NCBI RefSeq assembly: GCF_000496735.2
Contig: NZ_AYLO01000015.1
Span: forward strand, 13,277 to 53,777
Reading direction: 5' to 3'
DNA: 40,501 nucleotides
From: Methyloglobulus morosus KoM1
GTDB taxonomy: Bacteria; Pseudomonadota; Gammaproteobacteria; Methylococcales; Methylomonadaceae
Each line of letters opens with the position of its first letter. The first letter of the stretch is position 1. Below the pieces are notes generated by a model. That model was not told the DNA's origin, made no database searches, and saw only the letters and a program-made list of their open reading frames with translations. Of the stretch, positions 17,085 through 25,098 are shown piece after piece. The translations under genes and the position numbers were made by a program.

Positions 17085-17415
17085 ATATCTCCTCCAGTGT
17101 TTTTGTTATTCGCCCATTTTATAATGTAGGCGTAGTCCCAAAATGCCAGCAACGCCTAGTTAAATTGATAGGCGGCTTACTTGCAAAACGCATAACGAGT
17201 TATTAACGACAATCAGGACTACGCACTGGATATATGTTACTGAGGTCTATTGACCGAGTGTTACGGAAAAATCCCTTAAGTTATCGGGAATATTAGGAAA
17301 ATTAGGGCAAGAATAATTCCTTGCCAAAAATAACTTTGATTTCAGGAAAAATTCCCATGACTAAAGCCCCTATATAAAGGCATTATGTTTGTCTTGAAAT
17401 TTTAGGGTTCTTCAA
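17085..17415. promoter_or_regulatory. Divergent mxaF / mxaB regulatory region
   Basis: This 331-bp gap holds no gene. Visible structures: a palindrome GGCAAG-N8-CTTGCC (17306-17325), candidate regulator site; a hairpin TAGGCGT (17127-17133) with ACGCCTA (17152-17158) in the mxaF leader; and a wider inverted repeat GCGTAGTCC (17130-17138) with GGACTACGC (17216-17224). CTATATAAAGG before mxaB may be part of its promoter. I could not assign a convincing -35/-10 pair for mxaF. Control by MxaB is expected from family knowledge, not shown here. Confidence 0.5.
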
Positions 17416-18096
17416 ATGACGGCAAAAATCGTTGTGCTATTAGTGGACGACCATGCTGTCGTCAGGGCGGGTTACAAGACATTTTTGTCGTTATCCGATA
17501 AAGTAGGGATGATCTATGAGGCGGAACGAGGCGAAAGTGCTTGTCAACTCTACAACCAATACCAGCCGGATATCGTGATTATGGATCTCTCCATGCCTGG
17601 AATGGGCGGCTTTGAAAGCATACGCCGTCTAGTGAGCCGGGATGCGCATTGCAAAATCCTGGTTTCAAGCATTCATAACGAACTGGTTTATGTCACCCGC
17701 GTCATCAAAGCCGGCGCTAAAGGCTACATCACTAAAAATAATTCACCTGAAACTTTGATGGCAGCCGTCTATCAAGTTGCGTCCGGCAACACCTTTATTG
17801 AACCCGCTTTGGCGCAGCAACTCGCTATCAACGTGGCTTCGGAACGGGGCGTTTCCAATCAAATTGAAGAACTTTCACCTAGGGAATTCGATGTATTCTG
17901 TTTGTTGGCTAATGGGTTGACGACGCGGGATGCAGCGGAAAAACTCTGCCTGAGTTACAAAACCGTCTGCAACCATACGACAGCCATCAAAGAAAAGCTG
18001 GGGATAAAAACCTTGGCTGAGTTGGCCTTGGTCGCCACCCGCCAAGGGATTTTAGAAACCTTCGATCGAAGCTCAATGGCTATGCTCGAAAAATGA
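17416..18096 (+). CDS. mxaB: MxaB-type LuxR/NarL response regulator
   Basis: A 226-residue two-domain regulator. The receiver domain has the acidic pair Asp11-Asp12 (LLVDDHAV), phospho-acceptor Asp57 (IVIMDLSMPG), and Lys in GYITKN. The C-terminal NarL/LuxR helix-turn-helix spans about residues 155-215 (LSPREFDVFCLLANGL, LSYKTVCNHTTAIKEKL). MxaB controls mxa transcription and the mxa/xox switch in other methylotrophs. Divergent from mxaF with a shared 331-bp region. The NarL family pairs with HisKA_3 kinases, so the MxaY-type kinase at 18880 is the obvious partner. Confidence 0.87.
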   Translation: MTAKIVVLLVDDHAVVRAGYKTFLSLSDKVGMIYEAERGESACQLYNQYQPDIVIMDLSMPGMGGFESIRRLVSRDAHCKILVSSIHNELVYVTRVIKAGAKGYITKNNSPETLMAAVYQVASGNTFIEPALAQQLAINVASERGVSNQIEELSPREFDVFCLLANGLTTRDAAEKLCLSYKTVCNHTTAIKEKLGIKTLAELALVATRQGILETFDRSSMAMLEK

Positions 18097-18136
18097 TAGG
18101 AGTTTTGACCTATTATCCACGTGCTTTTCGAATACC

Positions 18137-18667
18137 TTATTTTTCAAACGTCTTTTTCAAGCCATCCAGGCCGTTTTTAAAATACGCGTTCATAGCTTTG
18201 ACGGCGGCTTCATCGTTTAAGTTTTCTGACGGGGTATTGCCGGTGTCGCCCCGGTAAAAACGACTTTTAATCGTGACCTCGCTGGCTCCTGGACTTGCAC
18301 CTTTTGTCACGCTCACGGTAACAGAGTAAGAACTGGTTGGCAGGGCTTTTACATTCTCCTTTTTTAAACGATAGCTATATTCATGGTCTTTGTCGCTGTA
18401 AAAATCCAGTTCATCGACGATTTCCTCACCGTTTTGGAAAGTTAGGGTGCGCGTACCACCAGACTCATGCTTGCCGTCACCCTTGCTGCCTTTAACATCG
18501 CCATGCCATTTTGAGAGTCCGCCAAAATCTTTGACAACATCCCAGACCTTATCCACGGGTGCATTGATAGAAACGCTTTCTTTGGCTTTCTGTGGAGTCG
18601 GCCCATGTGCCAGCATTAATGCCGGAAAAGTCAGTAAGAGAACGCCGATAAACGATGATTTTGTCAT
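18137..18667 (-). CDS. mxaD: MxaD, periplasmic SRPBCC-fold protein
   Basis: A 176-residue exported START/SRPBCC protein: signal peptide about residues 1-20 (LMLAHG), then ESVSINAPVDKVWDVVKDFG and GLSKWHGDVKGS, typical of polyketide-cyclase-like MxaD. In Methylobacterium MxaD aids interaction of methanol dehydrogenase with cytochrome cL. Here it is detached from mxaL and sits between mxaB and the sensor kinase on the opposite strand, convergent with mxaB (40 bp apart) and divergent from the kinase (212 bp). Confidence 0.87.
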   Translation of the reverse strand: MTKSSFIGVLLLTFPALMLAHGPTPQKAKESVSINAPVDKVWDVVKDFGGLSKWHGDVKGSKGDGKHESGGTRTLTFQNGEEIVDELDFYSDKDHEYSYRLKKENVKALPTSSYSVTVSVTKGASPGASEVTIKSRFYRGDTGNTPSENLNDEAAVKAMNAYFKNGLDGLKKTFEK

Positions 18668-18879
18668 AGCAGTGCGATAAGTCAGTTAGAGTAAACGGCT
18701 ATTATCGACAAACAATGGCAATCCTTATCATGGAACTTTCCCGATTATGGTTAGGATAATTTCATTTCCTCGAACTTGCCCGTCAACTATTTCGTTGCGG
18801 CTAAGGCTTTAATCAATAATGCCGCTATCGAGATAAATAGTTAGCCGTAGACAATTGTTTCCAATTTGAAGAGTAACCC

Positions 18880-20196
18880 ATGAGTTTAAGTTATCAGATT
18901 AACCTTAAAATTTTGCTGTCCTCGCTGTTAATCCTGTTTTTAGGCGGGGCAATTGCCATTTGGCAGGCCAGGAATTCGGTTGATAAAGAACTCAACGCCT
19001 CAGCCAGCCTTACCGAACACTTGATAACCTGCGGTTTGTCCCAGACGATAGCGGATCGTACCACTTGGCTGAATTGTTTCAGTTCGCTCAAGGAAACCCG
19101 TCACTTGACTATCGAACTTATGACACCTTCAGGTCAAGCTTTTGGTATCGGCAACAAACATAAGGTAAATGACCTTGTTGAATCACCGCCCTTTTGGTTT
19201 ATAAACCTCATTGGTAATAAACAGGCGACCATAGAAAAACTGATTGCGACCGCATCGGGTGATCAGTTCTCTTTGCGAATCCGGGCGAATCCGATTGATG
19301 AAATACAGGAAGTTTGGGAAGAAAGCCTCGCTTTCTTCTGCACTATCCTTTTACTTACCTTGCTGACTTTTTCGTCCGTTTATTTTGCCATCCATAAAAC
19401 GCTGGCTTCAATAAGGATCATTGTTGATACCTTACAACAAATCGAGACAGGCAACTACCAGCAACAATTGCCCGAATTCAACACCACCGAATATAACAGC
19501 ATTGCCAAGGCCGTTAATCACATGACAGGCAAACTACATCAAACACAATTGGAAAACCGCGCATTGGTAAAGCATTCTATGGAAATATTAGAAACCGAGC
19601 GCAAACAACTCGCGCAAGAACTCCATGATGAGTTAGGCCAATCACTGACGGCTATCAAAATGATGGCCGTCATAGCGAACCAAAAAAAGGATCAGATTGC
19701 AGAAATTTCGGCTTCAATTGCCAATAGCTGTGATGGCCTAATCAACATTGTCCGTTCCATCATGCATCGGTTGCATCCCTTAGTGCTGACTGAATTAGGG
19801 CTTAAGGCGGCCATCGAAGACTTATTGAATCATTGGGCAAGCAAAAACCCGGAAATCAAATTTCGTTTTCGTTGCGACGATGAGGTTGATACGCTAGGCC
19901 AAAAACTAAGCATCCAGATTTTCAGGGTCGTCCAAGAATGCCTGACCAATATTTTCCGCCACGCTGAGGCACAAGAATGTTCGGTCACCCTGGCAATGGT
20001 TGAGACCCCTGAACATCAAGTCCGGTTAACCGTGACGGATAACGGCAAAGGCTGCGATATCAACAAACTGACCAAAGGCTTTGGTATTCTTGGCATGAAA
20101 GAGAGAGTTCACAGCCTGGGCGGAAATCTCTCAATACAAAGCACCCTCAATAATGGGGTTCAGGTAAATGCCGTTATCCCTATTGTCGTTAACTAA
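18880..20196 (+). CDS. mxaY: MxaY/MoxY-type membrane sensor histidine kinase
   Basis: A 438-residue NarX-like kinase: membrane segments at about residues 8-28 and 151-171, a periplasmic domain between them of the LapD/MoxY N-terminal type, HAMP (about 172-224), HisKA_3 dimerisation domain with phospho-His249 in QELHDELGQSLTAIK, and HATPase_c with VTDNGKGCD and KGFGILGMKERV. MxaY in other methanotrophs mediates the lanthanide/calcium switch. The cognate regulator is probably MxaB, 780 bases upstream on the same strand. Symbol is inferred from context and domain layout. Confidence 0.82.
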   Translation: MSLSYQINLKILLSSLLILFLGGAIAIWQARNSVDKELNASASLTEHLITCGLSQTIADRTTWLNCFSSLKETRHLTIELMTPSGQAFGIGNKHKVNDLVESPPFWFINLIGNKQATIEKLIATASGDQFSLRIRANPIDEIQEVWEESLAFFCTILLLTLLTFSSVYFAIHKTLASIRIIVDTLQQIETGNYQQQLPEFNTTEYNSIAKAVNHMTGKLHQTQLENRALVKHSMEILETERKQLAQELHDELGQSLTAIKMMAVIANQKKDQIAEISASIANSCDGLINIVRSIMHRLHPLVLTELGLKAAIEDLLNHWASKNPEIKFRFRCDDEVDTLGQKLSIQIFRVVQECLTNIFRHAEAQECSVTLAMVETPEHQVRLTVTDNGKGCDINKLTKGFGILGMKERVHSLGGNLSIQSTLNNGVQVNAVIPIVVN

Positions 20197-20208
20197 TCTT
20201 TACAAAAA

Positions 20209-20733
20209 TTAACGTCTCTCTTCGGTTTCGTCACCGGCTTCCCAGTCTTCAACGGCAGTTTCTATGATCTTGCCTGTTGCCGCATCAACTTCGACTTTCG
20301 TTTCGATGCCTTTATCGCTCATGATGTCGAATTCATAGCTTGAGCCGCCATTTTCTTCAATTTCGTATTCCACTTCTTCGATTTTTCCCGGATACGCTTT
20401 GAGGGCAGTGGCCGCTGCATCCTCTTCAGTCACCTTTACATTTTTCTTGAATGCCTGACTCTTAGCGTCCGTGACTTCGGATTCCTTCTCAATAATTTTG
20501 CCGGTATCCGACTCGCACAAAAACTCCCATTCACCACGATTGACATCCGCGACCTCAATTTCGTAAACCGCTTTACCGGCCATATTCAGCTTTTCAAGTT
20601 TTATAATATAGCCAGGTTTCGATTTTTTAGCCGAATTGATGCACGTGTCTAATCCTTGATCGAGCGCCCAGCTATTTATCGAGAAATGGCTCAATATAAG
20701 GAAAAGGGAGAAGGAAAGAGTTGAAAGTCTCAT
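20209..20733 (-). CDS. Acidic periplasmic PepSY-domain protein
   Basis: A 174-residue exported protein: signal peptide about residues 1-24 (ending SINSWA), then two PepSY repeats (KLNMAGKAVYEIEVADVNRG with SDTGKIIEKE, and VEYEIEENGGSSYEFDI with DAATGKIIE) and a very acidic tail. I chose ATG 20733-20731, seven bases after GGAGG, over an upstream in-frame ATG. It converges with the sensor kinase with 12 bases between stops. PepSY proteins of this build include metal-binding ones, among them the lanthanide-binding LanPepSY of a methylotroph. Metal binding here is inference from acidity and context. Confidence 0.75.
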   Translation of the reverse strand: MRLSTLSFSLFLILSHFSINSWALDQGLDTCINSAKKSKPGYIIKLEKLNMAGKAVYEIEVADVNRGEWEFLCESDTGKIIEKESEVTDAKSQAFKKNVKVTEEDAAATALKAYPGKIEEVEYEIEENGGSSYEFDIMSDKGIETKVEVDAATGKIIETAVEDWEAGDETEERR

Positions 20734-20982
20734 AATCAGCCTCCGGGATTGAAACAGCAAATAAATTGTTTGTTACTATACAAGGAAATTGATTTGCACG
20801 TAAGAGAAGTCAAGGCATTATTCTTTATGATAGTTTTTGTGTGTAAGCGCAAAACAAAAACTCCTACTGGTACTTTTGGAGGTGTTTCACACAAAACCCC
20901 AATAGGTCGATTTGCCCCAAAACGGACTGACACAATTTAGTGGCACTCAACTATTTAATTACCCATTACCTTTTCCCTAGCG

Positions 20983-21342
20983 TCAAGAACCGCCATCCCA
21001 AGAGGCTGTTGCTGGTTTCATTAGCGTCTTGGCTTCTTCAACAAGCGTGGTTGCGGCATTAAAATCTCCGGTCTTGCCCGCTTTTTTGGCAGCCCTTAGT
21101 TTGGGCCTAAAGCGATCGATTGCCATTGAGTTGTCTCTTCGTATCGCTTCCGACAGCTTTAAGGCTGTATCAGCCAATTCCAGGAATGCATCCTTGTCCC
21201 TCTTCTTAGCCATTTCTGCCATATCATCGCAAAGGCTTCGTACTAATGTAAAATCTTCATTTACCGGAGAACCCGCTGCATGGGCATGACCCAGCAGAAA
21301 AAAGGCTAGAAAAAATACCGTACTTATTTTGATAAAACTCAT
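20983..21342 (-). CDS. Small exported helical protein, unknown function
   Basis: A 119-residue protein with a clear signal peptide (LAFFLLGHAHAAG, cleavage about residue 22) and a mature chain that is almost all amphipathic helix (LCDDMAEMAKKRDKDAFLEL, ALKLSEAIRRDNS, RPKLRAAKKAGKTGDF). A single Cys is seen in the mature part. The pattern resembles small four-helix periplasmic proteins found near c-type cytochromes, but I recognise no family with certainty. It lies between the PepSY protein and cytochrome P460 on the same strand, with gaps of 249 and 116 bp, so it may have its own promoter. The 249-bp gap downstream of it shows only weak inverted repeats. Confidence 0.7.
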   Translation of the reverse strand: MSFIKISTVFFLAFFLLGHAHAAGSPVNEDFTLVRSLCDDMAEMAKKRDKDAFLELADTALKLSEAIRRDNSMAIDRFRPKLRAAKKAGKTGDFNAATTLVEEAKTLMKPATASWDGGS

Positions 21343-21458
21343 TACTGCCCTCTATTAATATTAAATTTGAAAATGCCGCACATGTAAATTTTGACGCAAA
21401 AGGTGGGCACAAACGTCACGGTGGTAAGCTAATTGTTCTTTATTGATCCGCCGTCTGG

Positions 21459-21941
21459 TTAGTCACGGAGTCCGGAAAAAACATAATTTTTGCCTTTTTG
21501 TGGTTCATGACAGCCAAAGCAGGATTTGCCGCCGTCGTTGACCAGGCGTTCGGTTTTGCTATTACCGGTAAAGCCTTCAAATCCCCAACCGCCTGTCGAT
21601 GCGTATTTGGTTGAATCCTTGCGCATCACGCCGACCAGTTTGCGTTCCCCTTCTTGTATGGTTTTATCCTTTTCCTCGTACTTCAAAAGGTCAAAAACCA
21701 ATACAGAGCCGTCGTCATATTTTCCGCTTTTCAGGCCTTTTGCCGCTTTGCCATTGGCGTAGACGTGATGGATGCCCTGGAAGGGATTTTCTAAGGCATG
21801 TCCAGGTTGTATGAGCATGGATTTGGCGTGTAACCAATTCCTGTAACCTTCAGGAAAAGGTACGCCATCTTTCTGTGCGAAACTTAATGTTGTAATAGCA
21901 CACAACAACCCAGCCAAGATGATCGATGGTCTTGTTTTCAT
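21459..21941 (-). CDS. cytS: Cytochrome P460
   Basis: Periplasmic mono-heme enzyme that oxidises hydroxylamine (and NO) to protect methanotrophs and ammonia oxidisers. The 160-residue precursor has a signal peptide (about 1-22, TTLSFA) and one heme motif near the C-terminus, CFGCHEPQKGKNYVFS, preceded by the family's GGWGFEGF and DDGSVLVFDLLK segments. ATG 21941 was chosen for its GGAGG site; an ATG 21 bases upstream is not needed. Whether this is true P460 with the Lys-heme crosslink or the related cytochrome c'-beta cannot be decided by eye. It carries the same operator-like motif as haoA 34 bases before its start. Confidence 0.87.
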   Translation of the reverse strand: MKTRPSIILAGLLCAITTLSFAQKDGVPFPEGYRNWLHAKSMLIQPGHALENPFQGIHHVYANGKAAKGLKSGKYDDGSVLVFDLLKYEEKDKTIQEGERKLVGVMRKDSTKYASTGGWGFEGFTGNSKTERLVNDGGKSCFGCHEPQKGKNYVFSGLRD

Positions 21942-21974
21942 AAAATTACCTCCGGTAGTCAAGAAATGAGGATT

Positions 21975-21997
21975 TATAGTTTCGATACGAAACTATA
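21975..21997 (-). promoter_or_regulatory. Perfect palindromic operator candidate upstream of cytochrome P460
   Basis: TATAGTTTCG and CGAAACTATA are perfect ten-base inverted arms around three bases, 34-56 bases before the P460 start codon. A TATAAA at the proximal edge (21978-21973 on the minus strand) may be the -10 box, so a bound protein would block or remodel the promoter. A related 18-base motif lies upstream of haoA at the same distance. Confidence 0.65.
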
Positions 21998-22032
21998 GCT
22001 ACATTTTTAATCCTATTCCCAGGGTTTGTCAA

Positions 22033-22050
22033 TATAGTTTTTATTCGATA
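22033..22050 (+). promoter_or_regulatory. Second copy of the hao/P460 motif
   Basis: TATAGTTTTTATTCGATA on the plus strand. Its reverse complement matches the motif upstream of haoA at 17 of 18 bases. It lies about 90 bases upstream of the P460 start, just after the haoB stop, in opposite orientation to the haoA copy. Confidence 0.55.
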
Positions 22051-22107
22051 TTAAAATACCGTTCCTTACAAAGCCATTCCAATAGCGATCAAGTGAATTG
22101 TCTATGG

Positions 22108-23115
22108 TCACCAATCAATCTTGTATATCGACAAATAGCCGCCCCAGTGGCTTTGGTAAACAAGATTGACGTGTTCTGGAAGTTTTTTGAGGGAATCAAC
22201 AAACGGTAGGAGGCGTACGAGAAGGGAATTCTTTTCCGCTTCAGATGCTTTAGCAGTAGCCCAAACATGGTAGTTAAGGCCTTCTTTTTGGACTAGGTAA
22301 TTACTGTCGCCTTCCTCAACAGCCCACTGCTTAATCTGGGCTATGTCGCCGTGAAGGTTATCATGGGCTTGGAAAGTTTTTGAGGCGAATCCTAAAGGTG
22401 CACCGCCGTAATCGACCATTTCACCCAGGCGCATGAGCAAGTCATTGGTGACCAGCAAATAGATTGGCCGCGACTTCCCAAGCATCTGGCGCATTTCCGC
22501 TAAAGCCTTGCCGCTATCCATCGTCAACCAACGCGCCATGGTGGACAAGTGTTCACGTTCGGAATCTGAAGCTATCAGTAGGCTATCCTGCAAATGTTGC
22601 CATACCGGACTGACGAAAGTTTGCGCCGCCGGTTTGCTTGCCCAAGCGTCCCGACCACTCAAAAAGTGGATTCTTTGCCCATCGTCCCACCAGCTTAGTA
22701 TCAGTGCATCTTTGGGCGTGTTTAGGCTGATGGCGTTAGCCGCTTCCTGCCAAATTGATTGCCGAAGCCCTGTCGCGCTTGGCAATACGCTTTCCGTCTG
22801 CTTGCTTTTGGGGAAAAGCACGACGCGGTTTTCTCGGCCTTGGCTATCTTTATAATGTGCCAGCAAAAGACTGAAAGCATCCTTGCCATCCCGTTGGACA
22901 GTAAAGTTATCAACGGAATCTACTGAAAACGCACCCTGTAGATCAGATACTTGCCCTTGGAGAAGGGTGAATTTTAGCGGCGCTGGATTTGTTAGCGAAG
23001 CTTCCTTTTCACCAACAAAAGCGCCTCTCACTTGTTGGAACAGCATTGCGCTGCCGGTTAACAGCAGCGCTCCGCAACCCAATGACAATACACTTTTTTT
23101 GATAGACCAGTCCAC
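22108..23115 (-). CDS. haoB: HaoB, membrane-anchored protein of the hydroxylamine oxidoreductase cluster
   Basis: A 335-residue protein with an N-terminal membrane segment (about residues 9-28) and a long periplasmic domain without heme motifs. It directly follows haoA with four bases between stop and start, the conserved haoA-haoB pair of methanotrophs and ammonia oxidisers. Its function is not known; roles in assembly of HAO or in its membrane docking are proposed from linkage. Recognisable family stretches include LSWWDDGQRIHFLSGRDAW (about 145) and a conserved tail SHWGGYLSIYKIDW. The symbol depends mainly on context and size. Confidence 0.85.
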   Translation of the reverse strand: MDWSIKKSVLSLGCGALLLTGSAMLFQQVRGAFVGEKEASLTNPAPLKFTLLQGQVSDLQGAFSVDSVDNFTVQRDGKDAFSLLLAHYKDSQGRENRVVLFPKSKQTESVLPSATGLRQSIWQEAANAISLNTPKDALILSWWDDGQRIHFLSGRDAWASKPAAQTFVSPVWQHLQDSLLIASDSEREHLSTMARWLTMDSGKALAEMRQMLGKSRPIYLLVTNDLLMRLGEMVDYGGAPLGFASKTFQAHDNLHGDIAQIKQWAVEEGDSNYLVQKEGLNYHVWATAKASEAEKNSLLVRLLPFVDSLKKLPEHVNLVYQSHWGGYLSIYKIDW

Positions 23116-23119
23116 AAGG

Positions 23120-24739
23120 TTATTGCTCTTCTTTTTTAGTCTTGAGGACTAAATAGCCCACGTAAAGCCCAAGTATTATCAAGACGAAGGAGGCTAATAG
23201 TGTACCGAAATCAGTCTTCTCATTAGTGTTAGAAATAGACGCGGAGGCTTTCGCACCCGGATTATTTCTAGCTGCCTCCCGCAATTTCGTATCTTCATCC
23301 ATAATTTCGGCGTAATCGCGCATCAGTGAAGACCAGCCTTCAGTATAGGTATACCCGCCTGGATTGGCGTGGAATAACCCTTTGTAATGCTTGATCAAGT
23401 CATGTTCCCACATGTCCGCATAAATCCGTTCGACGCGGCTGGGGTTGTTGCCTTTCGCCCAAAACAGTTGGAAAAACCCGCCCGCCGCATCTTTTTCAGG
23501 CTTAGGCGGTATTGGGCGGTTAGTGCTTTGCCCGGTCAGCAACCCGTCCTTAAATAAGTTATTGATGACGCTTTTGGCTTCCTGTTCCACTTTTATCCCC
23601 TGGATGGTGCCTTTGTCGGCAGTATCCAGATAGGCTTTGGCAAAGCTTTCCGAATGGCACAATGTACAGGTTTGGATCCAGGCTTGCTTACGGTCTTCAA
23701 ACCACGGATGGTTAAGGTTATTCGCTATTTCAGGTGTCGGGTTGAATGCCCAACGCACTTTCCGCACTAAGTTATGGGAATATTCGCCGTGGTATTCGAA
23801 ATGGCAGAGCTGGCAGGTCGGTGCGGTGTAACCGCCCTTGGTCAGCGCGTCTTTGAGAGGGGCTTCAAAATTCCATTGGCTTTTGCCCATGGTCAGGAAC
23901 TGTGTGCCGTGCTTGGACAGCATGAAGTTTTCAAACTCATTATGGTCGGCGCCGTTGTGGCAGGTAGAGCAAGCTTCCGGTTGACGCGCTTCCGCCACCG
24001 AAAAGGTGTGCCGGGTATGGCAACCGTCGCATTTGTTCTGCTGGTAATGGCAAGAGTCGCAGCCTTGGGCGACTTCCCTTTCCGGCATTGCCGCCCAAAC
24101 GGCATTCTCAACGTTGGCTTCCCAATCAACGGCATGGGAAGGATGGCCTTTATCCCATTGCTTTTGCGGCCATTCCTGGTTTTTTTCGGATTCCGCTTCG
24201 GCAAATTCGTTTTGGTGGCAGGTACCGCAAGCAGCGCGGTCCGGCATGATTAGGTCTTTGGCATGGTCGATAGTCTTTTTGCCAACGCCGCCGTGGCAGT
24301 CGATACAACCGACTTGCCCAAGTTGTTGGCCTTGTTCCAACAAGCCGAGCTCGTGCAGGTTGTTTTCGACCTCTGTCAATTTTGCCTTTTTATAAGCGCG
24401 CACGTCGGTGTCGGGGATATTGCGGATTGCCGCCAGATTGCTGTGCACACTTTTTTTCCAGGCATGATAAGCGCCCGGTGTGGTGGCTTCGTGACAACCC
24501 ACACAATTTTCCTGGGTGAATTCACCCTGTATGTTTTTAGGGGGCGTATAAAAATCTTTTGGGTTCCAATATTTTTGGATCGGTATGGGTTGCCAATATT
24601 CACCGTGGCTGCCTTTACCGGGGTGGGTGTCGTAATAGTTTTTTTTGACCTGTTCGAAATCAGGTTTTTCTGCCCAGGCTGTTTGCCAATTTAAGCAGAT
24701 CATTAATGTCGCCAACAAACAAAGCAACATGGTTTTCAT
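23120..24739 (-). CDS. haoA: Octaheme hydroxylamine oxidoreductase HaoA
   Basis: Periplasmic enzyme oxidising hydroxylamine, which arises when methane monooxygenase acts on ammonia. The 539-residue precursor has a signal peptide (about 1-23, TAWA) and exactly eight heme motifs: CVGCH, CIDCH, CGTCH, CDSCH, CDGCH, CSTCH, CQLCH, CTLCH. The C-terminal part has NPGGYTYTEGWSSL, containing the candidate Tyr that crosslinks to the P460-type heme 4 of a neighbouring subunit. Unlike the soluble Nitrosomonas enzyme, it ends in a membrane helix (about 508-530) and a basic tail. It forms an operon with haoB and has an operator-like motif upstream. Confidence 0.95.
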   Translation of the reverse strand: MKTMLLCLLATLMICLNWQTAWAEKPDFEQVKKNYYDTHPGKGSHGEYWQPIPIQKYWNPKDFYTPPKNIQGEFTQENCVGCHEATTPGAYHAWKKSVHSNLAAIRNIPDTDVRAYKKAKLTEVENNLHELGLLEQGQQLGQVGCIDCHGGVGKKTIDHAKDLIMPDRAACGTCHQNEFAEAESEKNQEWPQKQWDKGHPSHAVDWEANVENAVWAAMPEREVAQGCDSCHYQQNKCDGCHTRHTFSVAEARQPEACSTCHNGADHNEFENFMLSKHGTQFLTMGKSQWNFEAPLKDALTKGGYTAPTCQLCHFEYHGEYSHNLVRKVRWAFNPTPEIANNLNHPWFEDRKQAWIQTCTLCHSESFAKAYLDTADKGTIQGIKVEQEAKSVINNLFKDGLLTGQSTNRPIPPKPEKDAAGGFFQLFWAKGNNPSRVERIYADMWEHDLIKHYKGLFHANPGGYTYTEGWSSLMRDYAEIMDEDTKLREAARNNPGAKASASISNTNEKTDFGTLLASFVLIILGLYVGYLVLKTKKEEQ

Positions 24740-24777
24740 AGCTCCCCCCTCAAAGATTGTTCTCGCCAGCTTTATTA

Positions 24778-24795
24778 TATCGAATCAAAACTATA
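24778..24795 (-). promoter_or_regulatory. Operator candidate and -10 box upstream of haoA
   Basis: Plus-strand TATCGAATCAAAACTATA lies 39-56 bases before the haoA start codon. It matches the copy at 22033-22050 at 17 of 18 bases and resembles the P460 palindrome at 14 of 18. On the minus strand a perfect TATAAT (24779-24774) overlaps its edge and is a good -10 box; no good -35 is seen, which suits an activator-dependent promoter. Confidence 0.6.
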
Positions 24796-24904
24796 AAGAA
24801 ACATAAATTTTAGCATTCCCTTACGTAAACGATTTCTTGGTCTCGATCCAACACTTCATTAACTGAATATCGTGAAACAAGTACCCCCAAAAAGGCGCGA
24901 AGGG

Positions 24905-25018
24905 TTATTTACCGAAATATTTGGTTACATCGCAATCATCTTGGTCGATTCCGTCTTCTGGCATAAAAACAATAAACCTTTCAATGAGCTGAACCCGACG
25001 ATCTAGCTCCGGGCTATT
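24905..25018 (-). other. Short reading frame in the haoA-rpoH gap, possible gene remnant
   Basis: The 420-bp haoA-rpoH gap contains one minus-strand frame that reads like protein: ELDRRVQLIERFIVFMPEDG followed by IDQDDCDVTKYFGK and a stop at 24905. Upstream the frame meets a stop and the only ATG gives 19 residues. It may be the tail of a lost gene or chance. No family is recognised. Confidence 0.2.
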
Positions 25019-25098
25019 TTTTCATAACGCAGATTGACGGTGAGCAGCAACCTATCGACTCTTAGGCTGTAGAAATCAAGTTGAACTTCCCACAATTA

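Noticed and set aside
20749-20940. 63-residue plus-strand frame with repeated TPTG/TPIG segments
   Set aside because: It starts within the PepSY leader region, has no ribosome site and only weak inverted repeats account for its repetition.
23774-24253. 159-residue and neighbouring plus-strand frames in haoA
   Set aside because: Antisense to eight heme motifs of HaoA; no independent support.
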